Positions 23,961 through 34,341 of a stretch of DNA of 64,000 nucleotides are shown here, piece after piece. A model generated the notes under the pieces. It saw only the letters and a program-made list of their open reading frames with translations, did not search any database and was not told where the DNA came from. Where the stretch lies: assembly GCA_963575745.1 (NCBI GenBank), contig CAUYUJ010016898.1:193781-257780 (forward strand), given 5' to 3'. Each line of letters opens with the position of its first letter. Positions within the stretch are counted from its first letter, which is position 1. This DNA comes from Prorocentrum cordatum. Lineage: Eukaryota > Sar > Dinophyceae > Prorocentrales > Prorocentraceae. The position numbers and the translations under genes are program-made.

Positions 23961-24339
23961 AGCTCACCCCCTCTCGCACCAGTGCTCGACTTCGCCGAGC
24001 CCGCAGCCGCAGCACCAGACGCCCGCCAGCCCGAGCGTGACAGGTTGCGCACTGCATCCACGTTCTTCACATCGTTGAGATGAGTCTCAACAGCTGGCAT
24101 CACTCCGCACTCGTTGAAATGCCCCCCGAAGTGCCTTTCCGCCCGGGGGCCCCAGCGCTCAACGTTGGCGAAGAGCGCTGCGGGGCCCTTGGGCCCGAGT
24201 CAAGGACGTCCTCGGGCCTTCACCTCCTGGGACGGCGGCTCCGACACCGCTACCGCCCCCCCCGGGACCTGCGCCTCGCGCAGGTCAAACACGTGATTTC
24301 GACTTGATACTGTTGCCGCCCAGCACGGCGGCAACGATT

Positions 24340-24400
24340 GTATAGCACTGAATACACAATACGGATTGTATTACACTGAATACACAATACGTTCTTGAGC
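24340..24400. repeat. Short tandem duplication upstream of the LINE
   Basis: The 21-base unit ACTGAATACACAATACG with its AT-rich spacer occurs twice. Next to it, at 24385-24394, the minus strand reads TTGGCTCAAG, the last ten bases of the DinoSL; at this length chance cannot be excluded. Confidence 0.5.
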
Positions 24401-24566
24401 CAACAGCCCTCCGCTACCCGTTACTACTCGCAGTTGCCGCAATGGTGGCTGCGTCTCCCCCCCGCCGCTTGGGGCGCCAGCCGACGCCTCCAGCCCGAAG
24501 AACGAGCAGATAGACGACGACGTCCTGTCCTACCATGCGGTGCTGCACCTTGAGTGCTACGTCGAG

Positions 24567-26195
24567 ATGGACCTCGACGGGAACCACGCTGAGGAGCCCC
24601 TTCCCGACCTCGACCACCGCCAGGACACCGAGTACGCCCTCGGCCTCGACCGCTACCTCGGCGCCCACGTCCAGCCCCAGTGGACGAAGGACCAGGACTA
24701 CGTCAACAGGACCAGGACAAGGGGTTACGGCAACAGGACCAGACATATTCCCGAGGGGTGCGCGGGACAAACGACCTGGGGGGCCGATGGGGGGCCACCG
24801 TTCTGCATGGACCCCCCCCCGCCGCAATTCCAGGGCCCCTCGCCCACCTCCGGCCATCTCCATCGCACCCCACCGCCCCGTCCTTTCTCGAGCCGCCCAG
24901 TCAGGGAGCCTGCAGGACTGTCGGACTCTTCTTTGGAAAGGGCGACCTCTGCGGTGCTGGGCGCGGGCTCCGGGTACATGATTGACAGCACGGACACCGG
25001 CGCCGACGCCAGCTCAGACGCCGTCATCATCGACGCTAGCATCACCGACGCTGGCACCGACGCCAGGACAGTCGTCAGCACAGTTGGCAACATCATCACA
25101 CGCACTGACGCCTGCATCCACGACAACACCGACGCCTGTTCCCGAGGCACAGTCGACGCCAGGGCCAACGGCTGCACCCACACCAGCAGTGACGCCGACC
25201 ATGATGCTGCCAGCGCTGGCACCATCACCATCGCTGCCAGCACGACCATGCAGATTTTCGCGAAGACGCTCACAGGCAAGACCCTCGCGCTCGACGTGGC
25301 GGCTAGCGACGCGATCGACTACGTCAAAGTGCTGATCCAGGACAGGGAGGGCATACCCCCTGCCTGTCAGCGCTTGCTCTATGCAGGACGCCAGCTGGAG
25401 GACGAATGCACGCTGTCAGACCTGCACATCTCCCACAACGCGACCCTGTGGCTGGTACTCTGGCTCCGGGGTGCTGGGCCGGCCACCCTGTTGGCAGGGA
25501 TCCCGGACTCAGGTGGAACTTCTGCGTCTGCCTCCAGCGCTGCTGCCGCCGGGGTTGCCGCGCCGCCCCACGGCGCGCCGAACGGAGCAGCGGCCAGCAC
25601 GAACTTCGACACCACCCTGCAGGACATCTTGGAGGACGGCGTCTGTCAACAACAGAAATGGATCCAGGCGGCTATCGCGGTCGGCGGCAACCTCCGCCTC
25701 CCCGGCATCCGGGAACTCGAGGCAGCCACGGACATCCAACCTCTACGCAAGTTGCTCTCCGCCTACGCGTACGACGTCGACGGTACTTCCGGCCTCGACA
25801 AATTGGGCCTGGCCGTCAGCGACGGACCGACTCTTCGATTGGAGGACGTTGAGATGCGCGGAGCGTGGGCGATAAAGCTTCTGGACCGGTTCGGTGGCAC
25901 CAATGCCGCCCTGAAGGACACGTCGAAGGACCTCCGGGATAGCTTCCAGCTCGCCGTGCTGGACGCTAAGGACAACCTCGAGATCCACCTCCGCGCACGC
26001 CGTCTCCTCAAAGGGGTCCCCAAATCCCTTCCCCACTGGCAGGAGGCCGTCGCCGACCTCCTGGAGCACCTCTGCACTGGCGGGACCCTCCCAACAGACA
26101 CCCAGGTTGCATTTCAACTGAGCAACATGCTGCGGCGCGAAGGTAGTCCTCGCCGGCCTCCCCCATGTCGGCGAAGAGAGACGGGTCGAGGTTGA
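24567..26195 (+). CDS. Protein with an internal ubiquitin domain, otherwise unknown
   Basis: A 542-residue frame from the first in-frame ATG; the frame is open further upstream, so an upstream exon is possible. Residues 1-135 are unknown ([20 protein letters not shown]...). Residues about 138-225 are rich in Asp, Thr and Ala. Residues 228-303 are a full ubiquitin fold starting [12 protein letters not shown] at 25248. By eye 48 of 76 positions match ubiquitin. K6, K11 and K27 are kept; K29, K33, K48 and K63 are replaced (Leu, Arg, Arg, His), Ile44 is Leu, and the C-terminal RGG reads RGAG, so processing to free ubiquitin is unlikely. Residues 304-500 include an Ala-rich linker and amphipathic helices ([23 protein letters not shown]). 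The last 20 or so residues overlap an antisense LINE fragment and may be fortuitous. No function is claimed. Confidence 0.65.
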   Translation: MDLDGNHAEEPLPDLDHRQDTEYALGLDRYLGAHVQPQWTKDQDYVNRTRTRGYGNRTRHIPEGCAGQTTWGADGGPPFCMDPPPPQFQGPSPTSGHLHRTPPPRPFSSRPVREPAGLSDSSLERATSAVLGAGSGYMIDSTDTGADASSDAVIIDASITDAGTDARTVVSTVGNIITRTDACIHDNTDACSRGTVDARANGCTHTSSDADHDAASAGTITIAASTTMQIFAKTLTGKTLALDVAASDAIDYVKVLIQDREGIPPACQRLLYAGRQLEDECTLSDLHISHNATLWLVLWLRGAGPATLLAGIPDSGGTSASASSAAAAGVAAPPHGAPNGAAASTNFDTTLQDILEDGVCQQQKWIQAAIAVGGNLRLPGIRELEAATDIQPLRKLLSAYAYDVDGTSGLDKLGLAVSDGPTLRLEDVEMRGAWAIKLLDRFGGTNAALKDTSKDLRDSFQLAVLDAKDNLEIHLRARRLLKGVPKSLPHWQEAVADLLEHLCTGGTLPTDTQVAFQLSNMLRREGSPRRPPPCRRRETGRG

Positions 26196-26733
26196 AGGAG
26201 AGGCGTTCGGGCAGTGCGTGCTCGGACGGGCCATCCTTCCCCGCCGCCGCCGCGACCGCCGCCTCGTGCTCCATCGTCGCCTGGAGGTGCTTCTCCGTGA
26301 GATCGTCGAGCCGCGCCCGGATCTCTTGCACCCTGTGCTTCGCTGTCGCCAGCTCCCAGCCTCAGCGCTCAACCTTCTTGTCGATCTGCTCCTGCTTGAA
26401 GGAGGCCGCATTGAGCCGCTCAGCCGCCGCCAGCGACGGGGGCTTGGCAGCTGACGTCGGCGGCGGTGGGCGACTGGCGAAGTGCTGCCGGAGCGCTTCC
26501 ACGGCCTGGCCCAGCGCTTTGTCGCTGCCGACCAACTTCTGGATGCTCGAGACCACCTGTCCTTGAGTCGACCACCACGGCGGCGACGTCGACTGCTGCT
26601 GCCTGCGGCCAGGGAGGCCGACCCAGCTGCCGCACTTGCACCGGCTCTTCTGCTTCCAGAAGCGGTTGTTCCAATCCCAGTACCCGCAGGCGCTGCGCAC
26701 CATGTATCCCCTGTTGCCATGGGACCTGGTCAT
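26120..26733 (-). pseudogene. LINE 5' ORF fragment with a CxCG finger
   Basis: A minus-strand frame from ATG at 26733 reads MTRSHGNRGYMVRSACGYWD, then WNNRFWKQKSRCKCGSWVGL, a C-G-Y-W...C-x-C-G-x-W arrangement like the zinc fingers at the start of many dinoflagellate LINE proteins. It is followed by a helical region (KLVGSDKALGQAVEALRQHF). One TGA stop (about 26360) interrupts the frame before it continues (VQEIRARLDDLTEKHLQ) to about 26120, where LINE similarity fades beside the ubiquitin-domain ORF. It is a truncated element remnant. Confidence 0.55.
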
Positions 26734-26859
26734 GGGTGCTATTGCAGGAGCTCGCGAAAAGGTACCAAAAGCAAGCTCTTTGGCTGCCGCGGCCTAGAGG
26801 TATCCCTGCGTGGTGGGGAAACCCCGCGCCACAAAGCTCTTCAACCAAAACGGCTACGG

Positions 26860-27080
26860 AAGAGGAGGAAAAGGAGGAGGAGGAAAACGAGGAGGAGGAG
26901 GAGGAGGAGGAAGAGGAGGAGGAGGAGGAGGAGGAGGAGGAGGAGGAGGGGGAGGAGGAGGAGGGGGAGGAGGAGGAGGGAGGAGGAGGAGGAGGAGGAG
27001 GAGGAGAGGAGAGGAGGAGGAAAAGGAGGAGGAGGAGGAGGAGGAGGAGGAAAAAGAGGAGGAGGAGGAGGAGGACCAGC
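26860..27080 (+). repeat. (AGG)n purine tract
   Basis: About 200 bp of AGG triplets with AAGGAGG and GGGG interruptions. Confidence 0.95.
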
Positions 27081-27426
27081 GTAAACCAAAGAGTCCTCAA
27101 CGATGTTAGAACAAACCCTCCCTCCAAGCTCACTTTCCGTAGGCCCCAACAACGGTTCATATCTACAGAAGGAGCTGACTCGTTGGAAGACAACCGTTTG
27201 AAGACCCTGAAGCGTGCCAAAACATTGTTCTCGGGATCCCAACGCTGCGGATCAACTCGATTGTTGAGTCTAGACATCCGGAATCGTGCCGGAACGCCAT
27301 TCCTGGGACAACAACGCCGCGAAGCAACGTAACTGCTGCACCCTCCTAATCCTGATTCTTTCCAACACACCATATTTGGTACGCCGATCATGGGAATCCG
27401 TGATACTCTTGCATTGTAGAACAAAA

Positions 27427-27760
27427 ATGCGCGGCGCTAGTGCGAGAGCTACATTTTGAAAAGGATCCGCCCTCAATCCGTGAAGCTCTTGCAATTTTTA
27501 TAACGAATGCACGCGGCGCTAAGGCGAGAACCACATTTTGGAAACGACCCGCCCTCAATCCCTTAAGTTCTTGCAATTGATTACAACGAATGCGCGCGGC
27601 GCTAAGGCGAGAACCACATTTTGGAAACGACCCGCCCTCAATCCGCGGAGCTCTTGCATTTGCATTTAAAAAGTAAAAGAAAAAACACGAGTGTGCGCGG
27701 CGCTAAGGCGAGAGCCACAGTTTGAAAACGGACCGCCATCAATTTGTGAAATTGTTGCTA
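27427..27760 (+). repeat. Tandem repeat, about 84-bp unit, four copies
   Basis: The unit GCGCGGCGCTAAGGCGAGAA followed by CCACATTTTGGAAACGACCC and GCCCTCAATC recurs at about 27430, 27513, 27595 and 27694. The middle two are nearly identical. Confidence 0.9.
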
Positions 27761-27874
27761 CGTTTTAAGCTTCTGGGTCAGAAATGATGAGGAGGTCTCA
27801 GGCGAAACGCCCAGCCCGCCCTAAAAACTGGCCTCGGGGTGCAACAGGGAGAATTCATTCATAAGGAAAAAGAG

Positions 27875-28022
27875 TTGAAGAGGAGGAGGAGAAGGAGGAG
27901 GAGGAGGAGGAGGAGGACCAGGAGAAGGGGGAGGAGGAGGAGGAGGAGGAGGAGGAGGAGGAGGAGGAGGAGGAGGAGCAGGAAGGAGGAGCAGGGAGGA
28001 GGAGGAGGAGGAGGAGGAGGCG
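27875..28022 (+). repeat. (AGG)n purine tract
   Basis: AGG triplets with AGCAGG interruptions. Confidence 0.95.
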
Positions 28023-29229
28023 CCCAGCGGGCGATATGACCCACGGCTGCGCTCTGCTCGATGCGATACAGCAGCGGCGGGGCCTTGGATCCCCCCAGTG
28101 ATTCATCATCGAATGGGCATCTGGCGGTCAGAATTACTCATTTTCACTTGCGTTCCCTCCTCCATATCCTTCCCTGGTCATCCTCCTCGTCGTCGCCCTC
28201 CTTCGCTGAGGCCCACCGGTCAGAATGCCACGCAGCCGAAGCTGAAGTTTGTGTCTGCCATGACGCACAGAGCGGGCGAAGGCGGTGCAGTTGTCAACGG
28301 CCGAGGCAGCGAGAGGGCGAGGCTGAAAACTGGAACGCTTCGGTGCCAGACTGCCTGGCAGACGGAACTAGGGGTTCAGGAGTCTACCGCAAGCTTGAAG
28401 ACGGCATAGCATCATCATGATATGGTTTTCTGATTTGGATTTCGACGGGTATCCTAGAAGCAGCCTAGCTGTGTGTGTGATCAATAAGGGGGAACCTCTT
28501 CCAGAGGGCTGGTGCATATGTCCCCACCTTTTCGATCCCTGCCCGCGTAGTTCCTCATTTGGACGTAATCATCTGTCCACAACTGCGTTCGTGGATCCGT
28601 TTGGACATCATTCAGCTCGTTGAGAGACTGAGGTAGCCTCACTCTCTGCAGCTGGATGCGGCAAACCCCGCCTCTGTGCCAGCGCAGCAAAGACACATGT
28701 ATGCTAGACGGTTCTGCCAGAACCATGTCTGGGCCGTCTAGTCGGGTTTTGTCGTCGTTTCCCTGTCAGAGCTTGCACTGAAGGGGCTCTCGGGGATGTT
28801 GCAAGAACTTCGCGAGAGCACTGGGCCGATTTCGGTGGCCGGCCAGGTTCCCAGGTTCCTGGTTAAGGGTCTTGGGTTGCTGGCTTTTGGGAGATTTGGC
28901 GACGGTATGCTGCCGATGTTTGTGGGCCGCCGCGTTCCTGGGTCCTTGATCCCGGGTCGTAGTGAAAGTTTCCCGCCGATTTTGGTACCGAGTTCAAGGG
29001 TTACCAGAGTAGAGAATAGAGAGAGAGAGAGACAGAGAGCAAATATTAGTGCAGAGTGAAATCGTATAGAGCATCTTGTTTGTAGCAGAGAGTAGAGGGC
29101 ACTGGGCAGAGTTCAGAACTACGAGAGCACATAGTAGAGAGTAAAGAGTGGAGAGGCGAAAGTGGAGAGTAGATGCTATCGGCTGGAAGGTATCTAATGG
29201 CCTTCGGCCCGTCCCGTCACCGTGCCTGG
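28023..29229. other. No gene supported
   Basis: Short open frames occur on the plus strand (for example around 28100-28410 and 28417-28623) without start context, splice consensus or domain. An AGAG run is at 29015-29040. Confidence 0.4.
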
Positions 29230-29445
29230 GTTGCGGGTCAGAGTTTTCAGGGATGCTTCTTCGGGTCTCTTCGGAGCGCTCTCGGGGGCGTCTTGGGAGC
29301 AGTTTGGAGGCCTCTTGGGGGCCTCTGAGTGGCCTCTTGGGGCTTCTTGGGGCCTCCCAGGGGCCTCTTGGGGCCGTCTTTGGGCCCTCTTGGGTCGTCT
29401 TGGGAGCCTCTTGGGGCCCCCTGGGCCCACCTTGAGGCTTTTTTT
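29230..29445 (+). repeat. CTTGGGGCC-type degenerate repeat
   Basis: Units such as CTCTTGGGGGCCTCTTGG repeat with a period of about 11-15 bases. Confidence 0.8.
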
Positions 29446-30340
29446 TGGCCCGAAAAAAGTCACGCGAGAAGATGCGAAGAGCCCCCGACGAGACGCGCCA
29501 AGCCCGGGTAGATTTGGAGGCAGTCATGAGGGCGGTTTGGGGTCGTCCTGGGGATCCTTTGGCCCTATACATACATACACACATACATACTTACATACGT
29601 ACATACAGACAGACAGACATGTGTGGCCGTTCTTATGGAGGGTCGTTGCACTAGTGCTGCCCCTGGAAAACAATTGATATTGAAAATGCGTGATAGCGTG
29701 CCAGTGGCATGACCGAAAGTCAAAATACCAAGTGCTGAATCATGTGTGGACAATTCGCGTTGTCACAGCACTTGAATGCTGTTTGGCACACGGTTGCTCG
29801 TTGCTCGTTGCAGCATCCGGTCTGCAATGTAGGTGCATGTCATTTTCCGTCGCACCGCTAGCATTCCCTGGTCAGCACCCTCCGGGGCCAGGTGTTACAG
29901 TTCAGCTCAAACATAAGTAGAGTCGATAGGGGTACACATTGGGCTGACTGACCTGCCGCCGACCACGGAGTTTGTCGTTGACCGAGCACGCGAGATGAGA
30001 GCTTCGAGGTGCCAATTTTGGTGTGGGGGTTCACAGGAGGTCTTGATTTAAGAAGCACGGGGAAGACCGAGTGCAGGGTGAGATGTCGCGAGGGTTTCGC
30101 ATTGCATGTAGCACTCGCGTCCTCGCCCCAACTTTGATCGCGTACCCACCGTCGCATTCGGGGGGCCTTCTCTGGATGTTCTATGCCCCATCCACCGTAG
30201 ACGTTGATGACCTCCACCGGAAACCGTCGGAGACATCGGTGATGCCATGTGTTCCAGATTCCAAATAATCTAAGGATTCGGAACCCAAAACAGACGCATC
30301 TTAGGCTCGATTCACTGGGGGAGCAGCAACCAGTTCCCAA
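29446..30340. other. No gene seen; short (CATA)n at 29568-29620
   Basis: A CATACATA run turning into GACAGACA is the only clear structure. Confidence 0.45.
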
Positions 30341-30367
30341 GAGACTGAACTGATACAAGAAAAGAGC

Positions 30368-30745
30368 GGGCACACACGCACACACCAATTTTTCGCGTCG
30401 GCGGCCAGGCAGAGGTTACTGCTCTGGCGATCGGGCATCAGTGGGGCGCGTCAGATGCAAAAGCACACAAACACACAAGCGCACACACAAACACACAACA
30501 CACAAACACACACACACACACACACTTCTGCGTCGGCGGCTGGGCAGGGGTCGCTGCTCCGGCGATCGGGCATCAGTGGGGCGCGCTTGATACAAAAACA
30601 CACGGACGCACACACAAACACACAAACACACACACACACACACTTTTTTGCATCGGCGGCTGGGCAGAGGTCACTGCTCCGGCGATCGGGCATCAGTGGA
30701 GCGCGCTAGATGCAAATTGGGCCGCAATGCACACACACAAACACC
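30368..30745 (+). repeat. (CA)n-containing minisatellite, about 125-bp unit, three copies
   Basis: Each unit has a CACACACAAACACACA run and then GCGTCGGCGGC, GGCAGAGGTCACTGCTC, GCGATCGGGCATCAGTGG and GCGCG. Three units follow in direct order. Confidence 0.9.
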
Positions 30746-30867
30746 AGCCGCTGCACAGCGCAGAGGTCGGACGTAGTGGCCGACAATTGGACCTCCTTGT
30801 CGCACACTTGGGCTCCCATCGCAAGACTCGTCAGGGTGGATCTAGAGTCCGATCTTGATTGGGCTTG

Positions 30868-31066
30868 GGCTGTGGACGACGATCAATGGAGAGGAAGCAT
30901 GTTGCCAAATAATTGCCAGATGTCTAAAACATGATTTAACATGTCTTGAACATGTAAAACGCATGTTTTGAACCTGGCTAGAAGATTTTTCATACTTTTA
31001 AACACATTTTAAACTCAATGATAGGATTGTTCGAGTGTCCACTGCCATGGCATCCACAAGGCTTGG
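30868..31066 (+). repeat. Interspersed repeat, uninterrupted copy
   Basis: Shorter sister of 9200-9646 with the same ends (GTGGACGACG... and ...CATGGCATCCAC) and internal ACATG motifs, but no U6 inside. It shows that U6 is not part of the repeat. Confidence 0.75.
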
Positions 31067-31316
31067 GCCAGTATTGTTTTTCTCTTGAGGTGCCCTTGCT
31101 TGGCCCTTGGGCCTCTGGGGTGCTGCGACTGCCATCCATGCAGTTGCTCGCCAGTGGCGGTCCTGCCACGTGAACCTGCCAGCTCGCTCGCGTTCGCCTT
31201 GCCAGGCAGCGCCCAGGCGGTGCCTGCAGACGCTTTGCCCATATCCCTCCTTACTGTACCATCGCACGCCCCGCCCCCACCCTGACGCCGTGCCCGAAAG
31301 CCCCACCCCCCCATTA

Positions 31317-31491
31317 CAGCCGGGGCGCTGAAGAAGGAACCCTTTTCGTTTGGGAGGGGCTCCGTGTTCCTCGGTTGTTTTGCTGTTTCCCTTAGGTTTA
31401 CCTTCGGCTTTCGATCGAAAATCGAAGTTAAGCTTAAGCACGAAGGGGCCTCGTCCCTTACTTAGGGTGCTTCAGGTCAACGCCCCGACTG
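31317..31491. mobile_element. MITE family 1, copy b
   Basis: A 175-bp element between TA (31315) and TA (31492). Left end CAGCCGGGGCGCTGAAG, right end TCAACGCCCCGACTG. Confidence 0.88.
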
Positions 31492-31738
31492 TATGCCCAC
31501 GCGTGCCCGTCAGCGTTCCACAGAGCTGTCGCTTTCTTGCCTGGGCGGCTTGCCTTGGCGTGTTGCCAGCCCGCGCCGTGTGCTTCCACGCGCTGGGCCC
31601 CTCTGGCCGCGTTCCCCGCTGCCTGCCGCGCCGCATATTCCCAGACCCCGCCGCCTCGCATGCGGACCTGTGCCTCCTCGATTCTCCGCCCTGCCCGTCG
31701 TTCCGAGACAGGGGGCAGGGGGTGAGCCTTCATTCAGG

Positions 31739-31870
31739 GGCCACATGTGAACCCTACCCGTACCCCCCACGATTTCTAAGGGGGGGGGGTTCACTCCGCT
31801 CGGGACCTCCCGAACGAAATGACCCCCCCTTAGAAATCGTGGGGGGTATGGGTAGGGTTCACATGTGGCC
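31739..31870. repeat. Near-perfect 48-bp hairpin
   Basis: The left arm 31739-31788 (GGCCACATGTGAACCCTACC..., ending in a G-run) is repeated inverted at 31822-31870 with one visible mismatch. The loop between them is about 33 bases. It is far longer than a terminator and has almost no divergence between arms. Confidence 0.9.
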
Positions 31871-32123
31871 ACCAACTTGATTTCCTTCGGTGCGCCCATC
31901 GCGTGCCCCGCTCCCACGCGTAGATTAGACTCCAGGCCATTGAACTCTCTCGCCCCGCTTTGCTAACAAAAACAGGCAGGCCACCCGCACTGGCCATCGC
32001 ACTTCAATCGCTGGGCCTGGGCCGAGATGGCCATCGCACTTCCATCCAAACCGCCACCGCCTCATCCATCCTGCCCTGGCTGCCAGCCTTCCCTCGCTAT
32101 CCTCCCATACGCTGCCATTCTCA

Positions 32124-32580
32124 TCCACCCCTCCTGGATTACTACTTTATCGCTTCGCTCATTCCGCCGGCCCGCATTGTGCCATCGCAGGCGTTTGCCT
32201 GCGCGTCCGTGGCCTCTTGGGGCCTCTTGGGGGCCGTTTGGGGGCCTCTTGGGGCTTCTTTTTGGGCCTCTTGGGGGCCTCGTGGGGGCCTGGGCTCTCT
32301 TGGGGGCCTGGGCTCTCTTGGGGGCCTCTTGGAGCCTCCTTGGGGCCTCTTGGGGCGGAAGGCTCAACTTGGTAGATCGTGGTCCCCCTCTTGGGCCCTT
32401 CTTGGGGCCTTCTTGGGGCCCTCGTGGGCGATCTTGAGCGCGTCTGGGGCCGTTTTGGGGCCCTCTTAGGCCGTCTTGGGGCCCTCTTGGGGGCCTCGCG
32501 GGCCTTCTTGCTGCGGTCTTGGAGGCCTCTGGGCCCATCTTGGAGCGTCGGACCTCGTCCACCCCTCTTGGATTACTATT
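32124..32580 (+). mobile_element. CTTGGGGCC-repeat element with 23-bp target duplication
   Basis: A 23-bp sequence beginning TCCACCCCTCCTGGATTAC (32124-32146) recurs at 32558-32580 with two transitions. Between them lies TCGCTTCGCTCATTCCGCCG, then the CTTGGGGCC repeat. The same TCGCTTCGCTC start occurs at about 52353 at the head of another repeat block, which marks the element's left end. The last base of the right duplication is the first base of the DinoSL at 32580. Confidence 0.65.
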
Positions 32581-32601
32581 CCGTAGCCATTTTGGCTCAA
32601 G
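32580..32601 (+). other. Full dinoflagellate spliced-leader sequence (relict, genomic)
   Basis: Exact 22-nt DinoSL with T at the variable first base (CCGTAGCC...GGCTCAAG). It is not followed by GT, so it is not an SL RNA gene. The following TTTGGCTCA looks like a decayed second leader. It lies 67 bases upstream of the start codon at 32669. Confidence 0.93.
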
Positions 32602-32668
32602 TTTGGCTCACACGAACCCTTGATATCAGTAGTGTGCAACGGGCACACATCGGCCGATCAGACCGCGC

Positions 32669-33904
32669 ATGCGATACGACGTATATGTTTTCACATGGTT
32701 GACAGTTGGGGCCATTGTGCCAGCTCTTCACTTGCGTGAGCAACCTGTCAACACCAGCTCTTGTAGCTCCTCGCTCAAGAATTCCTCAGCGTTCCATAGA
32801 TATTTCAATGAAGGGTACAGTGCTTCACATATCGATATTTCCGCAGACACGATTTGCCTTCGGGGCACGACGCAATGGGCACAATGGGATTGCAACAATT
32901 TCGCACACGTATTTCGTGGGATGGTGGCGCCTGCGTATACGATGTTGAAGCATTATGACATGCTACATCCGTGCGTACGCATAAAGCTCGACAGCAGGTG
33001 TGGTGCAAATGCTGCGAAGGATCTACTAGGCATGGTTTTAGAAAACGAAGTTACATTAGGCAGCTGCAATTCGACCACGGACCGCATTGTGGATCTCGAC
33101 AGCACGGAATATCTGAGCAATGGTGTGTCAGTTTCAATCGGGGATTACACATGTGAGCACATGCCAGGGAAATCGAGCATAAGTATGCATGCTGCTTTTA
33201 TGTACAGTCATGGGTTGGACAGGGGCGTTGTTCCACGAGCCGACCGGGCAATCAGCGTCCTCTTGAACATTCGGACCGCATCCACTGCTGCCAACAGCAG
33301 AGATCTGTTGAATTGGGACAACATCGGCAAGCGCGTTAAGATCGCACTCGCCAAGTTCAGCGTCAATGTGCTGAAGACTGATATTGGGGCACGCACTGTC
33401 GTGGAGCAAGCCATTCTTGCAGCCAGCGCCGACTTTCTTATCATGCACCACGGAGCTGCCAATAATCACCGCTATTGGTTGGGTCCTGATTCTGTGCTCG
33501 TTGAGACGCAGCCGCCCAAGTCGTGGTTTTGTGGACATGCGTATGGGCATGATGACATTAACTACATTCTATCAACAGATCACAACCAAACCGCAGGAGA
33601 ATGTGGCGATATACCTGGAGGGGAATATGACGCTACATACCGAGTGAAATACGGGGAGGAAGCTGACGAATGCATTTCCGAGGATTGTACGATGTATTCG
33701 AAGCCCAAAGGAGTATTTGCACATCGAAAAGATGTTTCTCGCAAGGCTGACCCAAGTCGATTAATCTCCACGCTTACTTGGGTGCTGGACGGCTACGAGA
33801 AAGAAAAACGCACATTCAAACGAAGCTTAGAATCGCTCCGTCTTGCACAGGGTTGGTTGAAGGTCGCGTGCCGGGGTTCAGCGCTGCAGCTGGTGGAGCA
33901 ATGA
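32669..33904 (+). CDS. GT61-type glycosyltransferase, intronless retrogene
   Basis: A 411-residue frame starting ATG at 32669. Residues about 5-21 form a hydrophobic signal-anchor (VYVFTWLTVGAIVPALHL), implying a Golgi/ER type II membrane protein. The C-terminal half has the DUF563/GT61 pattern: ISVLLNIR...NSRDLLNWDNIG (about 190-215), then VVEQAILAASADFLIMHHGA (about 241-262), NN and WLGPDSVLVETQP (about 268-281). Family members transfer sugars such as xylose, arabinose or GlcNAc to glycans or secreted proteins; the substrate here is unknown. Length is usual for the family. No intron is present, and a complete DinoSL lies directly upstream, so this is a reverse-transcribed mRNA copy. The frame is intact, suggesting recent insertion or function. 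Confidence 0.8.
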   Translation: MRYDVYVFTWLTVGAIVPALHLREQPVNTSSCSSSLKNSSAFHRYFNEGYSASHIDISADTICLRGTTQWAQWDCNNFAHVFRGMVAPAYTMLKHYDMLHPCVRIKLDSRCGANAAKDLLGMVLENEVTLGSCNSTTDRIVDLDSTEYLSNGVSVSIGDYTCEHMPGKSSISMHAAFMYSHGLDRGVVPRADRAISVLLNIRTASTAANSRDLLNWDNIGKRVKIALAKFSVNVLKTDIGARTVVEQAILAASADFLIMHHGAANNHRYWLGPDSVLVETQPPKSWFCGHAYGHDDINYILSTDHNQTAGECGDIPGGEYDATYRVKYGEEADECISEDCTMYSKPKGVFAHRKDVSRKADPSRLISTLTWVLDGYEKEKRTFKRSLESLRLAQGWLKVACRGSALQLVEQ

Positions 33905-34169
33905 ATATGTTCAGAGTGAGCCAATCAGTTGTCATATGATGCTTCTCACATACTAAGTATCCTGAATCCTGGGCGCAGGCGCGGCATCTGCCGCGGTTTT
34001 TGGAGCAACGTGCTCGCTACCGAGTGTCCTGCGTTGCCCTTGACACTCTTCTCATGTACCCACTCTTTTGAATTATGCTTTCGAGTGTTCGTGGTCTGGA
34101 CCCCCGTTTCGTCGCTCTCAGACATTCTAGTCGCCACTCTTTTGCACTACGCACTCATGTCTTTCTCCA
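33905..34169. other. Downstream of the retrogene; no gene
   Basis: Probable 3' untranslated and flanking sequence. No poly(A) run and no second copy of the 23-bp duplication was found. Confidence 0.4.
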
Positions 34170-34341
34170 CAGTCAACCCGCGTAGCAAGGATGGGTAACT
34201 TTCCCTAGGGTACCCTTGCATCCTTGCCCCTTCGGCCTATAATTAGCGACGTTCACCGGCCAACCTCGTTGGAAAAACGTTCACACGGGCCTCCAAGGCC
34301 CTTGCATCCTCACCGCGCATCGTTATGAAACGGGTTGACTG
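34170..34341. mobile_element. MITE family 2, copy b
   Basis: Left end CAGTCAACCCGC and right end CGGGTTGACTG are perfect inverted repeats over 11 bp. Flanks are CA on both sides. Confidence 0.85.

Larger units (their letters stand above)
18780..24103 (-). mobile_element. Degraded non-LTR retrotransposon (LINE) with EN, RT and RNase H
   Basis: A LINE read on the minus strand: endonuclease remnants at about 24.0-23.5 kb, a linker to about 21.55 kb, reverse transcriptase at about 21.5-20.6 kb, and RNase H plus Cys-rich tail at 19.75-18.9 kb. The order EN-RT-RNase H is that of I/Jockey-type LINEs. Several frameshifts and stops make it non-functional. The linker holds a roughly 300-bp internal duplication (22681 and 23049). 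Confidence 0.85.

Noticed and set aside
24385-24394. Minus-strand TTGGCTCAAG as a relict spliced leader of the LINE at 18.8-24.1 kb
   Set aside because: Only ten bases match and the preceding base differs from the leader. Chance is plausible.
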